From Shimazuella kribbensis DSM 45090 (GTDB lineage: Bacteria > Bacillota > Bacilli > Thermoactinomycetales > Thermoactinomycetaceae): 64,000 bases of DNA. The stretch is from NCBI RefSeq assembly GCF_000428065.1, contig NZ_KE386621.1, forward strand, positions 1 to 64,000, written 5' to 3'. Shown here in pieces: positions 35,310 through 44,138 of this stretch. Each line of letters begins with the position of its first letter. Positions within the stretch are counted from its first letter, which is position 1. Position numbers and translations under genes: made by a program. The notes beneath the pieces are model-generated. The model was given only the letters and a program-made list of their open reading frames with translations, made no database searches and had not been told where the DNA came from.

Positions 35310-35735
35310 TTATAATATTTTCATTTTATTACTCGCTTCAAGAACAATTTGTGTGATCTTATCCCCTTTTTCTTTCCCGAAAATTAGGGAATATCGATCA
35401 TACAGTTTTAACCAGCATCGGTTAATTTCTTCATGAAGGTCTTCTCCTTTCTCTGTTAAGAATATTTTAGTCAGTTTTCCTTCCGTTTTTCGTTCTACTA
35501 CTCCCTTGGCAATAAGTTTATCTATAAATCGGGTTCCAGTAGAGGGAGCGATATGCAAGATAGCACATAAATCTGTCAGTGTAATCCCAGGTTCTGCTTT
35601 TACGATCAAAACAAGATAAGCATAAGTGGGTGATAGCCCAATCGACGCAAATTCTTCAGTGGCAATTTTTCCTGCTTCATGAGCAAGGTTGGAAACCGTG
35701 AAATAGAGACACTCATTGAGCAGTTTTTCAATCAT
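35310..35735 (-). CDS. MarR-family transcriptional regulator
   Basis: 141 residues with a winged helix: ITLTDLCAILHIAPSTGTRF recognition region and the wing GVVERKTEGKLTKIFLTEKG. Regulates divergent or downstream genes in response to phenolic or oxidative signals. The genes downstream (DUF1772 and NAD(P)H oxidoreductase) and the palindrome 35763-35776 before its start suggest autoregulation of the three-gene unit. Confidence 0.9.
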   Translation of the reverse strand: MIEKLLNECLYFTVSNLAHEAGKIATEEFASIGLSPTYAYLVLIVKAEPGITLTDLCAILHIAPSTGTRFIDKLIAKGVVERKTEGKLTKIFLTEKGEDLHEEINRCWLKLYDRYSLIFGKEKGDKITQIVLEASNKMKIL

Positions 35736-35762
35736 TTGTTATCCACACTTCCTCCTCATTTG

Positions 35763-35776
35763 TTTGTACATACAAA
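35763..35776. promoter_or_regulatory. Probable MarR operator
   Basis: The palindrome TTTGTA-CA-TACAAA is 28 nt upstream of the marR start, in its promoter region. Confidence 0.5.
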
Positions 35777-35909
35777 TATTAGCATGCACTTATTTTTCTG
35801 TCAACTAAAAAATACGTTTTTTGCGAAAATAAATATCATTGAATAAAATCTTGCTTAATTAAATGACAAAAACATCCCTATCAGAGCAAGGTGGAAAAAT
35901 AAGGCGACA

Positions 35910-37268
35910 TTAAAAAAATTGTCGCCGATAAAGGTTGGATATATGTTTCACTTCTTTCAAGACAGTGGTAACACCTTTCTCCATATTGCTTTCATGAACA
36001 TTGGAAACATTGAGTCTCACTATATTTTTATGTGGATGATTTTCAAAGTAATTTTCTCTGATGTTTCCTACAATAATATGTTGAGTTGCTAATTTTTTTT
36101 GCAGTTTCTCCAGTGAAATAGGTTGATCAATCGTTAGGTGTGTATGTGCACCAGTCTGAATAGAAGGATAAGATATGTAATCTTCGATTGGAAGAGAGGT
36201 TAATAGTTCATGCAATTTTTGCATCCGTAATTGATAGGCTGTTCGTATTTTTTGTCTATGGTATTGATACATGCCATTTTGAATATAAATTTCTAGGCTT
36301 GCTTGGGATAGCATAGAGCTATCGATATCGTGAGTCCTCTTGTAATGTATAAAATCAGAAATTAATTTATTTGGAAGAATAACTACACCAACACGCAAAC
36401 CGGGAAATAAAATTTTCGAGAAGCTTTTTAGATAGATAAGATATTCGTTTTGATAAGAAAAAATAGGATCAGCCTTCGCATTTCCTTCCAAATCCATTAA
36501 ATAATCGTCTTCAACAATATATACTTGGTATCGTTTTGCTAGATTTGCCAAAGTTTTTTTCTCTTTTTGTGCGAGCGATGTTCCCAAGGGATTGTGAAAA
36601 CGAGGCATGGTATAAAAAAACTTAATCGGTTTTGTTCGAAATAAATATTCTAATTGATTTAGATCAAGTCCATCAGCTGTTCGTTCTATTCCTAAGGTGG
36701 AGACCTTTCGTAGTTGTAGCATTCGCAGAAAGAGATGGTAACTTGGTTGTTCTACTAGAACCATATGTTTTTTATTTGGGAATGACATAGTTGTTAATAC
36801 CGAAAGTGCCTGTTGAACACCAGATGTAACAACGATTTGTTTGGTCGAAGCAAATATTTGATGATTTGCTAGTTGTTGTTGTAAAACCTTAATAAGGGAA
36901 GGAAGCCCTTGGGGAGTACCATAAGTAAATAGATCGTTTTTATAACGGTCAATCGCTTGATTTAAGCAATGTTGAAAATCTCGATACGGAAATAGAGCAG
37001 GATCCGGTGTAGTAGAAGAAAAATTAATGGTTTGTACATTTGACTTTGTATTTTGTTTTTCTTGCTTCACAACATAGTACCCACTTTGAGGGATAGCATA
37101 AATAAGATGTTGACGTTCCAATTCAGCATAAGCACGAATAATGGTGCTTTTGCTACATTGATAAGTATCAGATAGTTGTCGTATGGAAGGTAAGTTTTGA
37201 CCTTCTTTCCATGTTCCTTGAATTAATTTGGACTGTAGATCTTGTACTACCCATTCATATTTATACAT
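35910..37268 (-). CDS. MocR-type regulator (GntR helix-turn-helix plus aminotransferase domain)
   Basis: 452 residues from the ATG at 37268, behind AAGGAGG. Residues 1-70 form the GntR winged helix (NLPSIRQLSDTYQCSKSTII); from about 100 there is a fold-type I aminotransferase domain with the PLP-lysine motif YLKSFSKILFPGLRVG. PLP-dependent MocR regulators control PLP synthesis, GABA use or transporters. Divergent from the EamA gene across 121 nt with a perfect palindrome, so EamA and the nitroreductase are the likely targets. Confidence 0.9.
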   Translation of the reverse strand: MYKYEWVVQDLQSKLIQGTWKEGQNLPSIRQLSDTYQCSKSTIIRAYAELERQHLIYAIPQSGYYVVKQEKQNTKSNVQTINFSSTTPDPALFPYRDFQHCLNQAIDRYKNDLFTYGTPQGLPSLIKVLQQQLANHQIFASTKQIVVTSGVQQALSVLTTMSFPNKKHMVLVEQPSYHLFLRMLQLRKVSTLGIERTADGLDLNQLEYLFRTKPIKFFYTMPRFHNPLGTSLAQKEKKTLANLAKRYQVYIVEDDYLMDLEGNAKADPIFSYQNEYLIYLKSFSKILFPGLRVGVVILPNKLISDFIHYKRTHDIDSSMLSQASLEIYIQNGMYQYHRQKIRTAYQLRMQKLHELLTSLPIEDYISYPSIQTGAHTHLTIDQPISLEKLQKKLATQHIIVGNIRENYFENHPHKNIVRLNVSNVHESNMEKGVTTVLKEVKHISNLYRRQFF

Positions 37269-37283
37269 AGAATGCCTCCTTTT

Positions 37284-37295
37284 TGTACCGGTACA
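37284..37295. promoter_or_regulatory. Perfect palindrome, probable MocR operator
   Basis: TGTACCGGTACA, 15 nt upstream of the mocR start. The position within the divergent control region implies autorepression and control of the EamA gene. Confidence 0.6.
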
Positions 37296-37389
37296 GTTAG
37301 GGTATTTGAAGATAGTCAACGATATCAAACCAAGGTATATTTACGATAGTCGGTTGGCCAGCCAAATTACAGTTGAGGAGAAACACATT

Positions 37390-38355
37390 ATGACACAACA
37401 AAAAGGAATCAAAATGGGCTATCTAGCTGCGATTTTGTATTCATTATTCATAGGACTCTCATTTATGTTTGTAAAATTAATTGTACCTATAGCAGCACCG
37501 CTTGATATTTTAGCAATTCGGTTTATGTTAGCATTTATATTTTTAACAATACCGGTTTTATTTGGTTGGGTAAAGTTGAATGTGAAATTAAAAGATTTTT
37601 ATCGGTTTGTGCCATTTGCTCTGTTGTATCCTGTTCTTTTTTTCACTCTTCAAACATGGGGTTTACTTGAAGCCACATCTGCTGAAGGTGGAATCATTCA
37701 AGCAACTGCGCCGATATTTACGATTATATTAGCAACGTTATTTTTAAAAGAGAAAACAAATATATGGCAAAAATTATCACTATTGTTATCCGTATCAGGT
37801 GTCATTTTTATCTTTGCTATGCAAGGTTCTAGTTTTTCCTTGGGGCATATGAAGGGTATTTTATTATTACTTGCATCTACTTTGTCTTTTGCTGTATACA
37901 CAATATTTGTTCGACGTTTGGGTTCCACTTTCAAACCTTATGATATGAGTTATATGGTTATCATGCTTAGTTTTATCAGCTTTTCAGGAGCAAGTATTAC
38001 TCAGCATGTCACAGCCGGTACCATATCTACTTTGATAGCCACTATCAATCAACCCGTGTTCTGGTACAGTATTTTATATTTGTCTCTTTTTAGTACTGTT
38101 TTCGCGATCATTTTGTCTAATTTTGCGCTAGCGAAATTAGAGGCGTATAAAGTAAGTGTGTTTATGAATTTAAGTACATTGGTTTCGATAGTAGCCGGAG
38201 CAATTTTCCTTGGTGAGTTACTTACTTATGTTCATATCGTTGGAGCGATAATGATTATTGTAGGAGTGCTAGGGACGAATCTAGCAGGAAGATGGGGCAA
38301 TAAATCTAGTGGGAAAACCAATCATATAACGAAAAATACGAATGTTGCATCATAA
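37390..38355 (+). CDS. EamA/DMT-family transporter
   Basis: 321 residues with ten membrane spans in two EamA repeats (about 10-140 and 150-290; the repeat ends TSAEGGIIQATAPIFTIILA and SVFMNLSTLVSIVAGAIF are characteristic). The ATG at 37390 is preceded by GAGGAG; the long upstream frame overlaps the regulator and has no such site. Probably exports amino acids or metabolites. Start of a two-gene operon with the nitroreductase (20 nt gap). Confidence 0.88.
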   Translation: MTQQKGIKMGYLAAILYSLFIGLSFMFVKLIVPIAAPLDILAIRFMLAFIFLTIPVLFGWVKLNVKLKDFYRFVPFALLYPVLFFTLQTWGLLEATSAEGGIIQATAPIFTIILATLFLKEKTNIWQKLSLLLSVSGVIFIFAMQGSSFSLGHMKGILLLLASTLSFAVYTIFVRRLGSTFKPYDMSYMVIMLSFISFSGASITQHVTAGTISTLIATINQPVFWYSILYLSLFSTVFAIILSNFALAKLEAYKVSVFMNLSTLVSIVAGAIFLGELLTYVHIVGAIMIIVGVLGTNLAGRWGNKSSGKTNHITKNTNVAS

Positions 38356-38375
38356 AAATTAGGGGGAAGTTCCAA

Positions 38376-39008
38376 ATGCAAAAATCTACCACGCTACAAT
38401 TTGATCAATTAGTAAGAGAAAGGAAATCTGTTCGTGAATTTCAGAAACATCACATGATCCCTCAAGAAGAATTGCATGAAATTATCCGTATGGCTCAAAC
38501 TGCTCCATCTGCTTGGAATCTACAACATTGGAAAGTGATCGTAGTCCAAGATCCAGAACAGAAAAGGGCTCTTTTACCGATTGCTAACAATCAACAACAA
38601 GTTGTAGATGCTTCTGCTGTTTTTATCATTCTAGGTGATCTGGAAGCCAATAAAAATGTAGAGAAAGTACATCTTCCGTTGGTTCATTCTGGTGTGATGC
38701 CAAAAGAAGTTTATTCACAAATAGCAAAGGATACCGAGGAAGAATACAAACTAAGGAACTACAAATCTCGCGATAGTGCATTTCTCAATGCTTCCTTATT
38801 TTCCATGCAATTGATGTTGGCAGCAAAATCAATAGGATACGATACGGTTCCTATGGGTGGCTTTCAGGTTGATCCATTGATAGAGAAGCTTCACATACCA
38901 AAGCGATTTGTTCCAGTTATGATGATGACTATTGGTATTGCGAGCAGCTCAGCATATACAACTACGCGTTTGTCACTAGATGATGTGATCATACATGAAT
39001 CATTCTAA
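38376..39008 (+). CDS. Nitroreductase family protein
   Basis: 210 residues. N-terminal RERKSVREFQKHHMIPQEEL and QTAPSAWNLQHWKVIVVQD are the FMN-binding and substrate-pocket motifs of the NfsA/YodC family; the C-terminal part has MQLMLAAKSIGYDTVPMGGF. Reduces nitro compounds or quinones with NAD(P)H. AGGGGGAAG precedes the ATG. Co-transcribed with the EamA gene and possibly under MocR control. Confidence 0.9.
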   Translation: MQKSTTLQFDQLVRERKSVREFQKHHMIPQEELHEIIRMAQTAPSAWNLQHWKVIVVQDPEQKRALLPIANNQQQVVDASAVFIILGDLEANKNVEKVHLPLVHSGVMPKEVYSQIAKDTEEEYKLRNYKSRDSAFLNASLFSMQLMLAAKSIGYDTVPMGGFQVDPLIEKLHIPKRFVPVMMMTIGIASSSAYTTTRLSLDDVIIHESF

Positions 39009-39179
39009 AGCGCAAAGAATCTATCTGTTGTGATGCAAATAATAATCAACAAAGAGAAAAGCCGTGGGAGTGTCAAAAGTTAACTTTCATGAATGACATC
39101 ACTTGAATAAGGTGCTGAAACTGTGATGCTGTGGTTCATACTAGAATGAAAAAGATATACTACGAAGCCTAACAAACAT

Positions 39180-39212
39180 AAAAAACATCCCGCAATCGCG
39201 GGATGTTTTTTA
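39180..39212. terminator. Bidirectional intrinsic terminator
   Basis: Stem AAAAAACATCCCGC/GCGGGATGTTTTTT between the nitroreductase and the leftward DUF1002 gene. Confidence 0.85.
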
Positions 39213-39222
39213 TGAGATAACA

Positions 39223-40143
39223 CTATTTTTGTGAAGAAGAAGAGGTGAAGAAATCACCAATCGTACTAAAGAGACTTCCTAGCCATTCAAAGATAGTATC
39301 AAAAAATCCTTGAGGATCTACACTCAATACTTCACCAAGGCTTCCACGCAACTTGGAGATTTGATCGCTCAATTGGCTATAGTCAATATTTAGTCCAGCA
39401 AATGCTTGCCCATAAGTGACCAATTGATTGATGGTAGTTTGATTGAGGTTGATGTTTAAGTCTCCAGCTACATTGATAATAATATCTTTGTATTCTTGAG
39501 GAGTTTGTGGATTTTGGGTTGCAATTTCTTGTTTTAAGTTATTCATAAATTGTGCAGCTTGGTTACCAGCAGCTTGAGAATCCCCGCCAATATCTTTGGC
39601 GATATCTTGTGTACGAACAATCTCTTGGTTCGCTACTTGTTTTTGGTTTTCGCTAATTTGTTTACCTGTTGCTTTTTCAAACGCTTTGATAATCCCTGTA
39701 AGACCAGCAGTTCCCGAAACACGAATCGGGGCTGTTACATAAATATCTGCATCTCTTACACCAGCGGTAATTGCTGCATTGGCATACATGGCATCAGTAA
39801 TCGTAGTGATATTATTGGTTTTAACGGAAATACCAGATCCAGGTGCAGCAATCGTAATCTTTGCTGAGGAAAGAGCACGGGTTCCAATGGTTGCAGCGGA
39901 CATATATTTTCCAAGGTATTGATGTTCTTCTTGGTTTGTTACATAGATTTTATTTACATTGTTAGGTACTTTCATCTCAGCTAAAATGCTCTCTTGTTGT
40001 TGTAATGTAAGGTCTTTCCCTAATGTTACAACACTATCACCTTCAACTGCATCTGCGAATGCCCCAGTGGGTAAGGCAAGAGTCAATGCGGTTAGAAGTG
40101 AGAGTGATACCAATGAAATCTTTGATAAGAGTTTCAAAGTCAA
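39223..40143 (-). CDS. Secreted DUF1002 protein (YpuA-like)
   Basis: 306 residues with a Sec signal peptide ending AGAFADA region (GAFADA, cleavage near 31). VVTLGKDLTLQQQESIL and YVTNQEEHQYLGKYM are typical of DUF1002, which includes Bacillus YpuA. A serine-rich C-terminus (TSSSSQK) ends the protein. Function unknown; envelope location is supported by the signal peptide. Monocistronic. Confidence 0.85.
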   Translation of the reverse strand: MTLKLLSKISLVSLSLLTALTLALPTGAFADAVEGDSVVTLGKDLTLQQQESILAEMKVPNNVNKIYVTNQEEHQYLGKYMSAATIGTRALSSAKITIAAPGSGISVKTNNITTITDAMYANAAITAGVRDADIYVTAPIRVSGTAGLTGIIKAFEKATGKQISENQKQVANQEIVRTQDIAKDIGGDSQAAGNQAAQFMNNLKQEIATQNPQTPQEYKDIIINVAGDLNINLNQTTINQLVTYGQAFAGLNIDYSQLSDQISKLRGSLGEVLSVDPQGFFDTIFEWLGSLFSTIGDFFTSSSSQK

Positions 40144-40238
40144 ACCTCCTTAAAAAGTAAAAAACAAGTACAAAGAGGGATTCGATTCGACAATCCCTCT
40201 CTATTTTACCGTTTTGTGAACCAGAAGTGAACAGAAAT

Positions 40239-41771
40239 TTATTTGAAAACAGTTTCCTTATATTGAGCTAGTTTTTCGAGAGAGGTTTTGTCGACATCTG
40301 CATGCAAGCTGTTACCATGGGAGTCCATCGTTACAATGGCGGCAAAGTTTTCTACTTGAAGGTGCCACATTGCTTCAGGAACTCCAAAATTTAGAAAATC
40401 TACACTCTCTACGTCTTTGATACATTCTGCATAGTACTGGGCAGCACCACCAATTGCGTTGAGGTAGACAGCACCATGTTCTTGCAGTCCTTTTAACGTT
40501 TTTGCCCCCATACCGCCTTTTCCGATAACCACTTTCATGCCAAATTTTTTGATGATATCGGATTGATATGGTTCTTCCCGAATACTTGTTGTAGGCCCTG
40601 CTGCTTTTACATGCCATTTACCTGCTTCATCTTTGAGCATAACAGGACCACAGTGGTAAATAACACTTCCTTCCAGATCAACAGGAGATTCATGATCCAT
40701 CAAGTATTTGTGAAGTGCATCACGGCCTGTATGAATCAGTCCATTAATTACCACTACATCTCCAACTTTTAGATCGCGAATTTGTTCTTCCGTGATAGGT
40801 GTTGTAAGTACAACTTGACGATTGGAGCTTTCATCTTCTGCTTCTTCTTTTGATTTGGTAGCTACTTTGGGTCTTTCTTCTTTGTACAACCAGCTTTGAA
40901 TAGTTCCTGTGGCTGGATCGATTGTAACTCCTTGACGACGAAATGCCCAGCAGTTATAAGCTACAGACACGAAAAAGCTAGCAGGAAGACGATTATTTAC
41001 CCCGATTTTGCAACCGAGTAGGGTAGTGTTTCCACCAAAGCCCATTGTCCCAATGCCCAGTGTATTTCCTTTTTCCAAAATATAAGCTTCTAATTTTGCT
41101 AGATCTTCATTTTGGTTTACATCATCCACATGACGGAATAATTGTTGTTTTGCTAATTCATAGCCAGTTGTTCGATCTCCACCGATACCAACACCAATAA
41201 AACCAGCACTACAACCTTGCCCTTGTGCTTGGTAAATACTGTGCAAAATACATTTGCGGATACCATCTAAATCTCGACCAGCACGTCCCAATCCTTCTAA
41301 TTCAGTTGGAAGACTGTATTGGATGTTTTTATTTTCACAACCACCGCCTTTTAAGATAAGACGGACATCGATGTAATCTTTTTCCCATTGGTGAAAATGA
41401 ATGACAGGAGTACCTTCTCCTAAGTTGTCCCCAGTATTTTCACCTGTAAGGGAATCAACGGAATTGGATCGTAATTTCCCTTGTTTCGTAGCCGTTGCAA
41501 TCGCATTTTTAATTGCTTGTTCCATGATTAGTTGGTTGGCTCCAACAGGTACATGCACAATAAAGGTAGGCATACCTGTGTCCTGGCAAATAGGAGAAAC
41601 TTTTTCCTTTGCCATTTGGATATTTTCTGTAATACGTGTGAGTGCAAGTGCAGCTCGTGTTCCGCTGTCTTCTTTTGCAGTTGCTTTGTCAATTGCTTCC
41701 CGAACATCAGGGGATAGTTGGGTAGAAGTATCCGTGATGAGAGTAAGCATTGATTGTTCAAATGATTGCAT
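40239..41771 (-). CDS. Class I fumarate hydratase (iron-sulfur)
   Basis: Converts fumarate to malate with a [4Fe-4S] cluster. 510 residues from the ATG at 41771, behind AGAGAGG; a longer frame starting at 41873 is unsupported. The N-terminal half (alpha domain) has SPICQDTGMPTFIVHVPVG and IGVGIGGDR; the C-terminal beta domain has VVINGLIHTGRDALHK, YHCGPVM and GAVYLNAIGGAAQ. Cluster cysteines are expected in CQDTG and in the GSSC-like and KIGVNN regions. Monocistronic. Confidence 0.92.
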   Translation of the reverse strand: MQSFEQSMLTLITDTSTQLSPDVREAIDKATAKEDSGTRAALALTRITENIQMAKEKVSPICQDTGMPTFIVHVPVGANQLIMEQAIKNAIATATKQGKLRSNSVDSLTGENTGDNLGEGTPVIHFHQWEKDYIDVRLILKGGGCENKNIQYSLPTELEGLGRAGRDLDGIRKCILHSIYQAQGQGCSAGFIGVGIGGDRTTGYELAKQQLFRHVDDVNQNEDLAKLEAYILEKGNTLGIGTMGFGGNTTLLGCKIGVNNRLPASFFVSVAYNCWAFRRQGVTIDPATGTIQSWLYKEERPKVATKSKEEAEDESSNRQVVLTTPITEEQIRDLKVGDVVVINGLIHTGRDALHKYLMDHESPVDLEGSVIYHCGPVMLKDEAGKWHVKAAGPTTSIREEPYQSDIIKKFGMKVVIGKGGMGAKTLKGLQEHGAVYLNAIGGAAQYYAECIKDVESVDFLNFGVPEAMWHLQVENFAAIVTMDSHGNSLHADVDKTSLEKLAQYKETVFK

Positions 41772-41952
41772 GTCAAAAACCTCTCTTTTTTGCCACAAAG
41801 TCAACTTTATTTTAACATATGGGTGCAAGGTACCTAAGGAGAAAAATAAGTGTGGAGTAAATAGATAATACATAATAGCATTTTATTTTATAATTATTTC
41901 TCGTTCGTGAAGGGAGGTAGAGAGTGTTTGTTTAGCCAATAACAATTAAAAA

Positions 41953-41990
41953 CAAAAACATGACTTGAAGTGGCTCAAGTCATGAGGTTA
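41953..41990 (-). terminator. Intrinsic terminator after the DHFR-like gene
   Basis: Leftward stem CATGACTTGAG/CTTCAAGTCATG followed by TTTTTG and more T residues on the minus strand. Confidence 0.65.
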
Positions 41991-42046
41991 TTTTATTTTA
42001 TTTTCAATCAATTTACTTCTATTATCTAAATGTTTTCGTTTTTTGG

Positions 42047-42589
42047 TTATTTGTATCTGATCTTATATTTTGGGAGAATTACTCCGTTTTGATAGTGTTT
42101 TAGGTCGATCAGTTCTAAATGGATTCGTTTTTTGCTAAGGCCAAAAAGCGGTATTCCTTCTCCAATCATCACAGGATTGACTTTTAAAATAAGGGTGTCA
42201 ATCAATTCATGATCCAGAAGTGTTCCAGCTAATTGTCCTCCACCACAGAGCCATATTTTTTGATTTGTAGTCTCTTTTAGATTTCGAATAAAGTCAACTG
42301 CATTGTCCTTTACTAGTTCTACTTCTTCATTGGACTCAAAATCCATCGTTTTCGAAAATATATAATGCTTAATCCCGTCATATCCTGGCTCGCCTGGTTT
42401 TTTGCCAAATTGGAATCCAAATTCATATGTTTTTGTACCCATTAAAACTGCATCATATTGCTGGATAGCAGAGATAAAGTCTGGAACGTGTTCATCATCA
42501 TAAAGAAAAATAGAATTGTCCGCCGTACCATTAAGATCTGCAATATAACCGTCCGCTGTTGTTGCTACATGATAGATTAATTCCGACAT
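42047..42589 (-). CDS. Dihydrofolate-reductase-like / RibD C-terminal domain protein
   Basis: 180 residues from the ATG at 42589 (behind AAAGGAG). HVATTADGYIADLNG at the N-terminus, DAVLMGTKTYEFGF and KIWLCGGGQLAGTLLDHELID are the NADPH-binding features of the YwjB/YyaP group. Probably an NADPH-dependent reductase; the substrate is not known and it need not be folate. Monocistronic. Confidence 0.82.
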   Translation of the reverse strand: MSELIYHVATTADGYIADLNGTADNSIFLYDDEHVPDFISAIQQYDAVLMGTKTYEFGFQFGKKPGEPGYDGIKHYIFSKTMDFESNEEVELVKDNAVDFIRNLKETTNQKIWLCGGGQLAGTLLDHELIDTLILKVNPVMIGEGIPLFGLSKKRIHLELIDLKHYQNGVILPKYKIRYK

Positions 42590-43049
42590 ACTATTTGCTC
42601 CTTTAAAATACATTTTTGTCGTGTGTTTTATTTTATTATCAATAGAAACTAAAAAAATCCTGATCCATTTTCGGATAGGAGTAGGTGTTTACATAAAAAG
42701 ACACAATTTCCCCTGTAAAGGCAAAAATCGTATTTTTATAGTATAAAAAAGCCTAGATTAACCACATCCAGAAAATGTTAATTTTTAAAATTATAAACAT
42801 TTCTTTTTGAATAGAATTAGTTGATCATTGGCTTTTATCACTCTCTTCATTTTATTGAATTCATATTACAAAATAGCAGTCAACCAGTCAATGAATAATT
42901 TTATCTAATTTTTAAATGTTATTTATTATTTATCATATTTATCATATTTATAGTATCGAAAAGAAAAAATCCAAGAAAAGATGTTCGTTTTCTTGGATGG
43001 ATATTTACCAGAATGTAAAAATGGATACTTCTGTACTACTAAGCATTCT
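42590..43049. other. AT-rich intergenic region with a terminator
   Basis: A hairpin CCAAGAAAA/TTTTCTTGG at 42971-42998, followed leftward by T residues, ends the hxlR-type gene. No other gene or repeat was recognised. Confidence 0.5.
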
Positions 43050-43355
43050 CTAAATCCACTCCGTAGCCCAAGCTTCGATAGAATCCAAAACAGGTTGAAG
43101 CGCTTTACCTTTTTCTGTTAACGTATATTCGATACGTACAGGTGTCTCAGGGTACACTTGTCGATTGACTAGTCCAGAAGCCTCTAGATCTTTCAGGCGT
43201 TCGGCTAACATCCGTTCGCTCATTTGTGGAATTTGTTCCCGGATATCACGAAAACGACGTTTTTCTTCCATGAGAACCCGTAAGATAAGTCCCGTCCATT
43301 TTTTTGCTAATATTTCTACAGCAGCCTCAAACTTAGGACAAATGCAACTCTCCAC
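43050..43355 (-). CDS. HxlR-family winged-helix regulator
   Basis: 101 residues from a GTG preceded by GGAGGG. HxlR hallmarks: CPKFEAAVEILAKKWTGLIL, RFRDIREQIPQMSERMLAERL and the wing PVRIEYTLTEKG. The Cys near the N-terminus (C-I-C-P) could be a redox sensor, as in YodB/HypR, which is inference. Just 24 nt downstream of the HExxH gene, so possibly co-transcribed with it. Confidence 0.9.
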   Translation of the reverse strand: MESCICPKFEAAVEILAKKWTGLILRVLMEEKRRFRDIREQIPQMSERMLAERLKDLEASGLVNRQVYPETPVRIEYTLTEKGKALQPVLDSIEAWATEWI

Positions 43356-43379
43356 AGAATTCCCTCCACTTCTTATCAG

Positions 43380-44087
43380 TTAGTCACTTATTTTATTTAT
43401 TATAGCATAGTATGTACTTACCGTGTTTTGAAAACTCTCCCTAATTTGTGTCTTATTGCGTCCTTTTGAAAAATGGTATTTGTATTCATCCAAAAGAAGA
43501 GGTGACCAGTCTAGTCCAAGAGCTGTTTGGGTAAATGCATGTGCTGCGATTTCTCTAAGGCGATTAAGGGATCTTTTGACTAAAAAAGGGCCTCGCTGCT
43601 TGATGATCACAGTAGGAAAATGTAAATCTGTCCTTCCTATAGATGTTTCCTCTAAATGGTGAAACCATTCATGATAGGCATGTAGAGCAATTACATCTAT
43701 ATCTTTCACTATTGTCTTTTTGGTAGAGAGAAATGTTTGAACTTCTTGGATTGAATTTTTATAAATAAAGATCGTTTGTTTCTTTTTGTTATACTGAGCT
43801 CGAATATGGGGATGTTCGGGATGTTGCTGTCGAATATGAATCCGAATATCGTCTTTTAGCACATGGTTAAAAAAAGACAGATGATCCATTTGGATATAGG
43901 ATTTTGCTGATTGAGACCCAATAGCTATCGCTTTTGTTATATAAGGTTCTATATCTTGGGCTGGGAGAAAATCATAGTGTGGATCACGTTCTAGTTCTAA
44001 AAAAGCAAGATGAAGAGGTGAGAGTGTTGGCCAGCTTACATCCCATTGAAGAACAGGATTAATTGTATTTGTAAGCAAAGTAGACAA
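43380..44087 (-). CDS. Hypothetical protein with HExxH motif
   Basis: 235 residues from a TTG preceded by ACGGGGAA. HEWFH at 139-143 is a zincin signature and EIAAHAF (Glu179) could provide a third ligand, so it may be a metallopeptidase. No signal peptide was seen, so it is probably cytoplasmic. Lies between the phosphodiesterase gene (52 nt) and hxlR (24 nt) on the same strand. Family not recognised. Confidence 0.65.
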   Translation of the reverse strand: MSTLLTNTINPVLQWDVSWPTLSPLHLAFLELERDPHYDFLPAQDIEPYITKAIAIGSQSAKSYIQMDHLSFFNHVLKDDIRIHIRQQHPEHPHIRAQYNKKKQTIFIYKNSIQEVQTFLSTKKTIVKDIDVIALHAYHEWFHHLEETSIGRTDLHFPTVIIKQRGPFLVKRSLNRLREIAAHAFTQTALGLDWSPLLLDEYKYHFSKGRNKTQIRESFQNTVSTYYAIINKISD

Positions 44088-44138
44088 AAAAATTCCCCGT
44101 TTCCTGTTTTTTTACATTTATGAACGGGGAGGCTTGGC

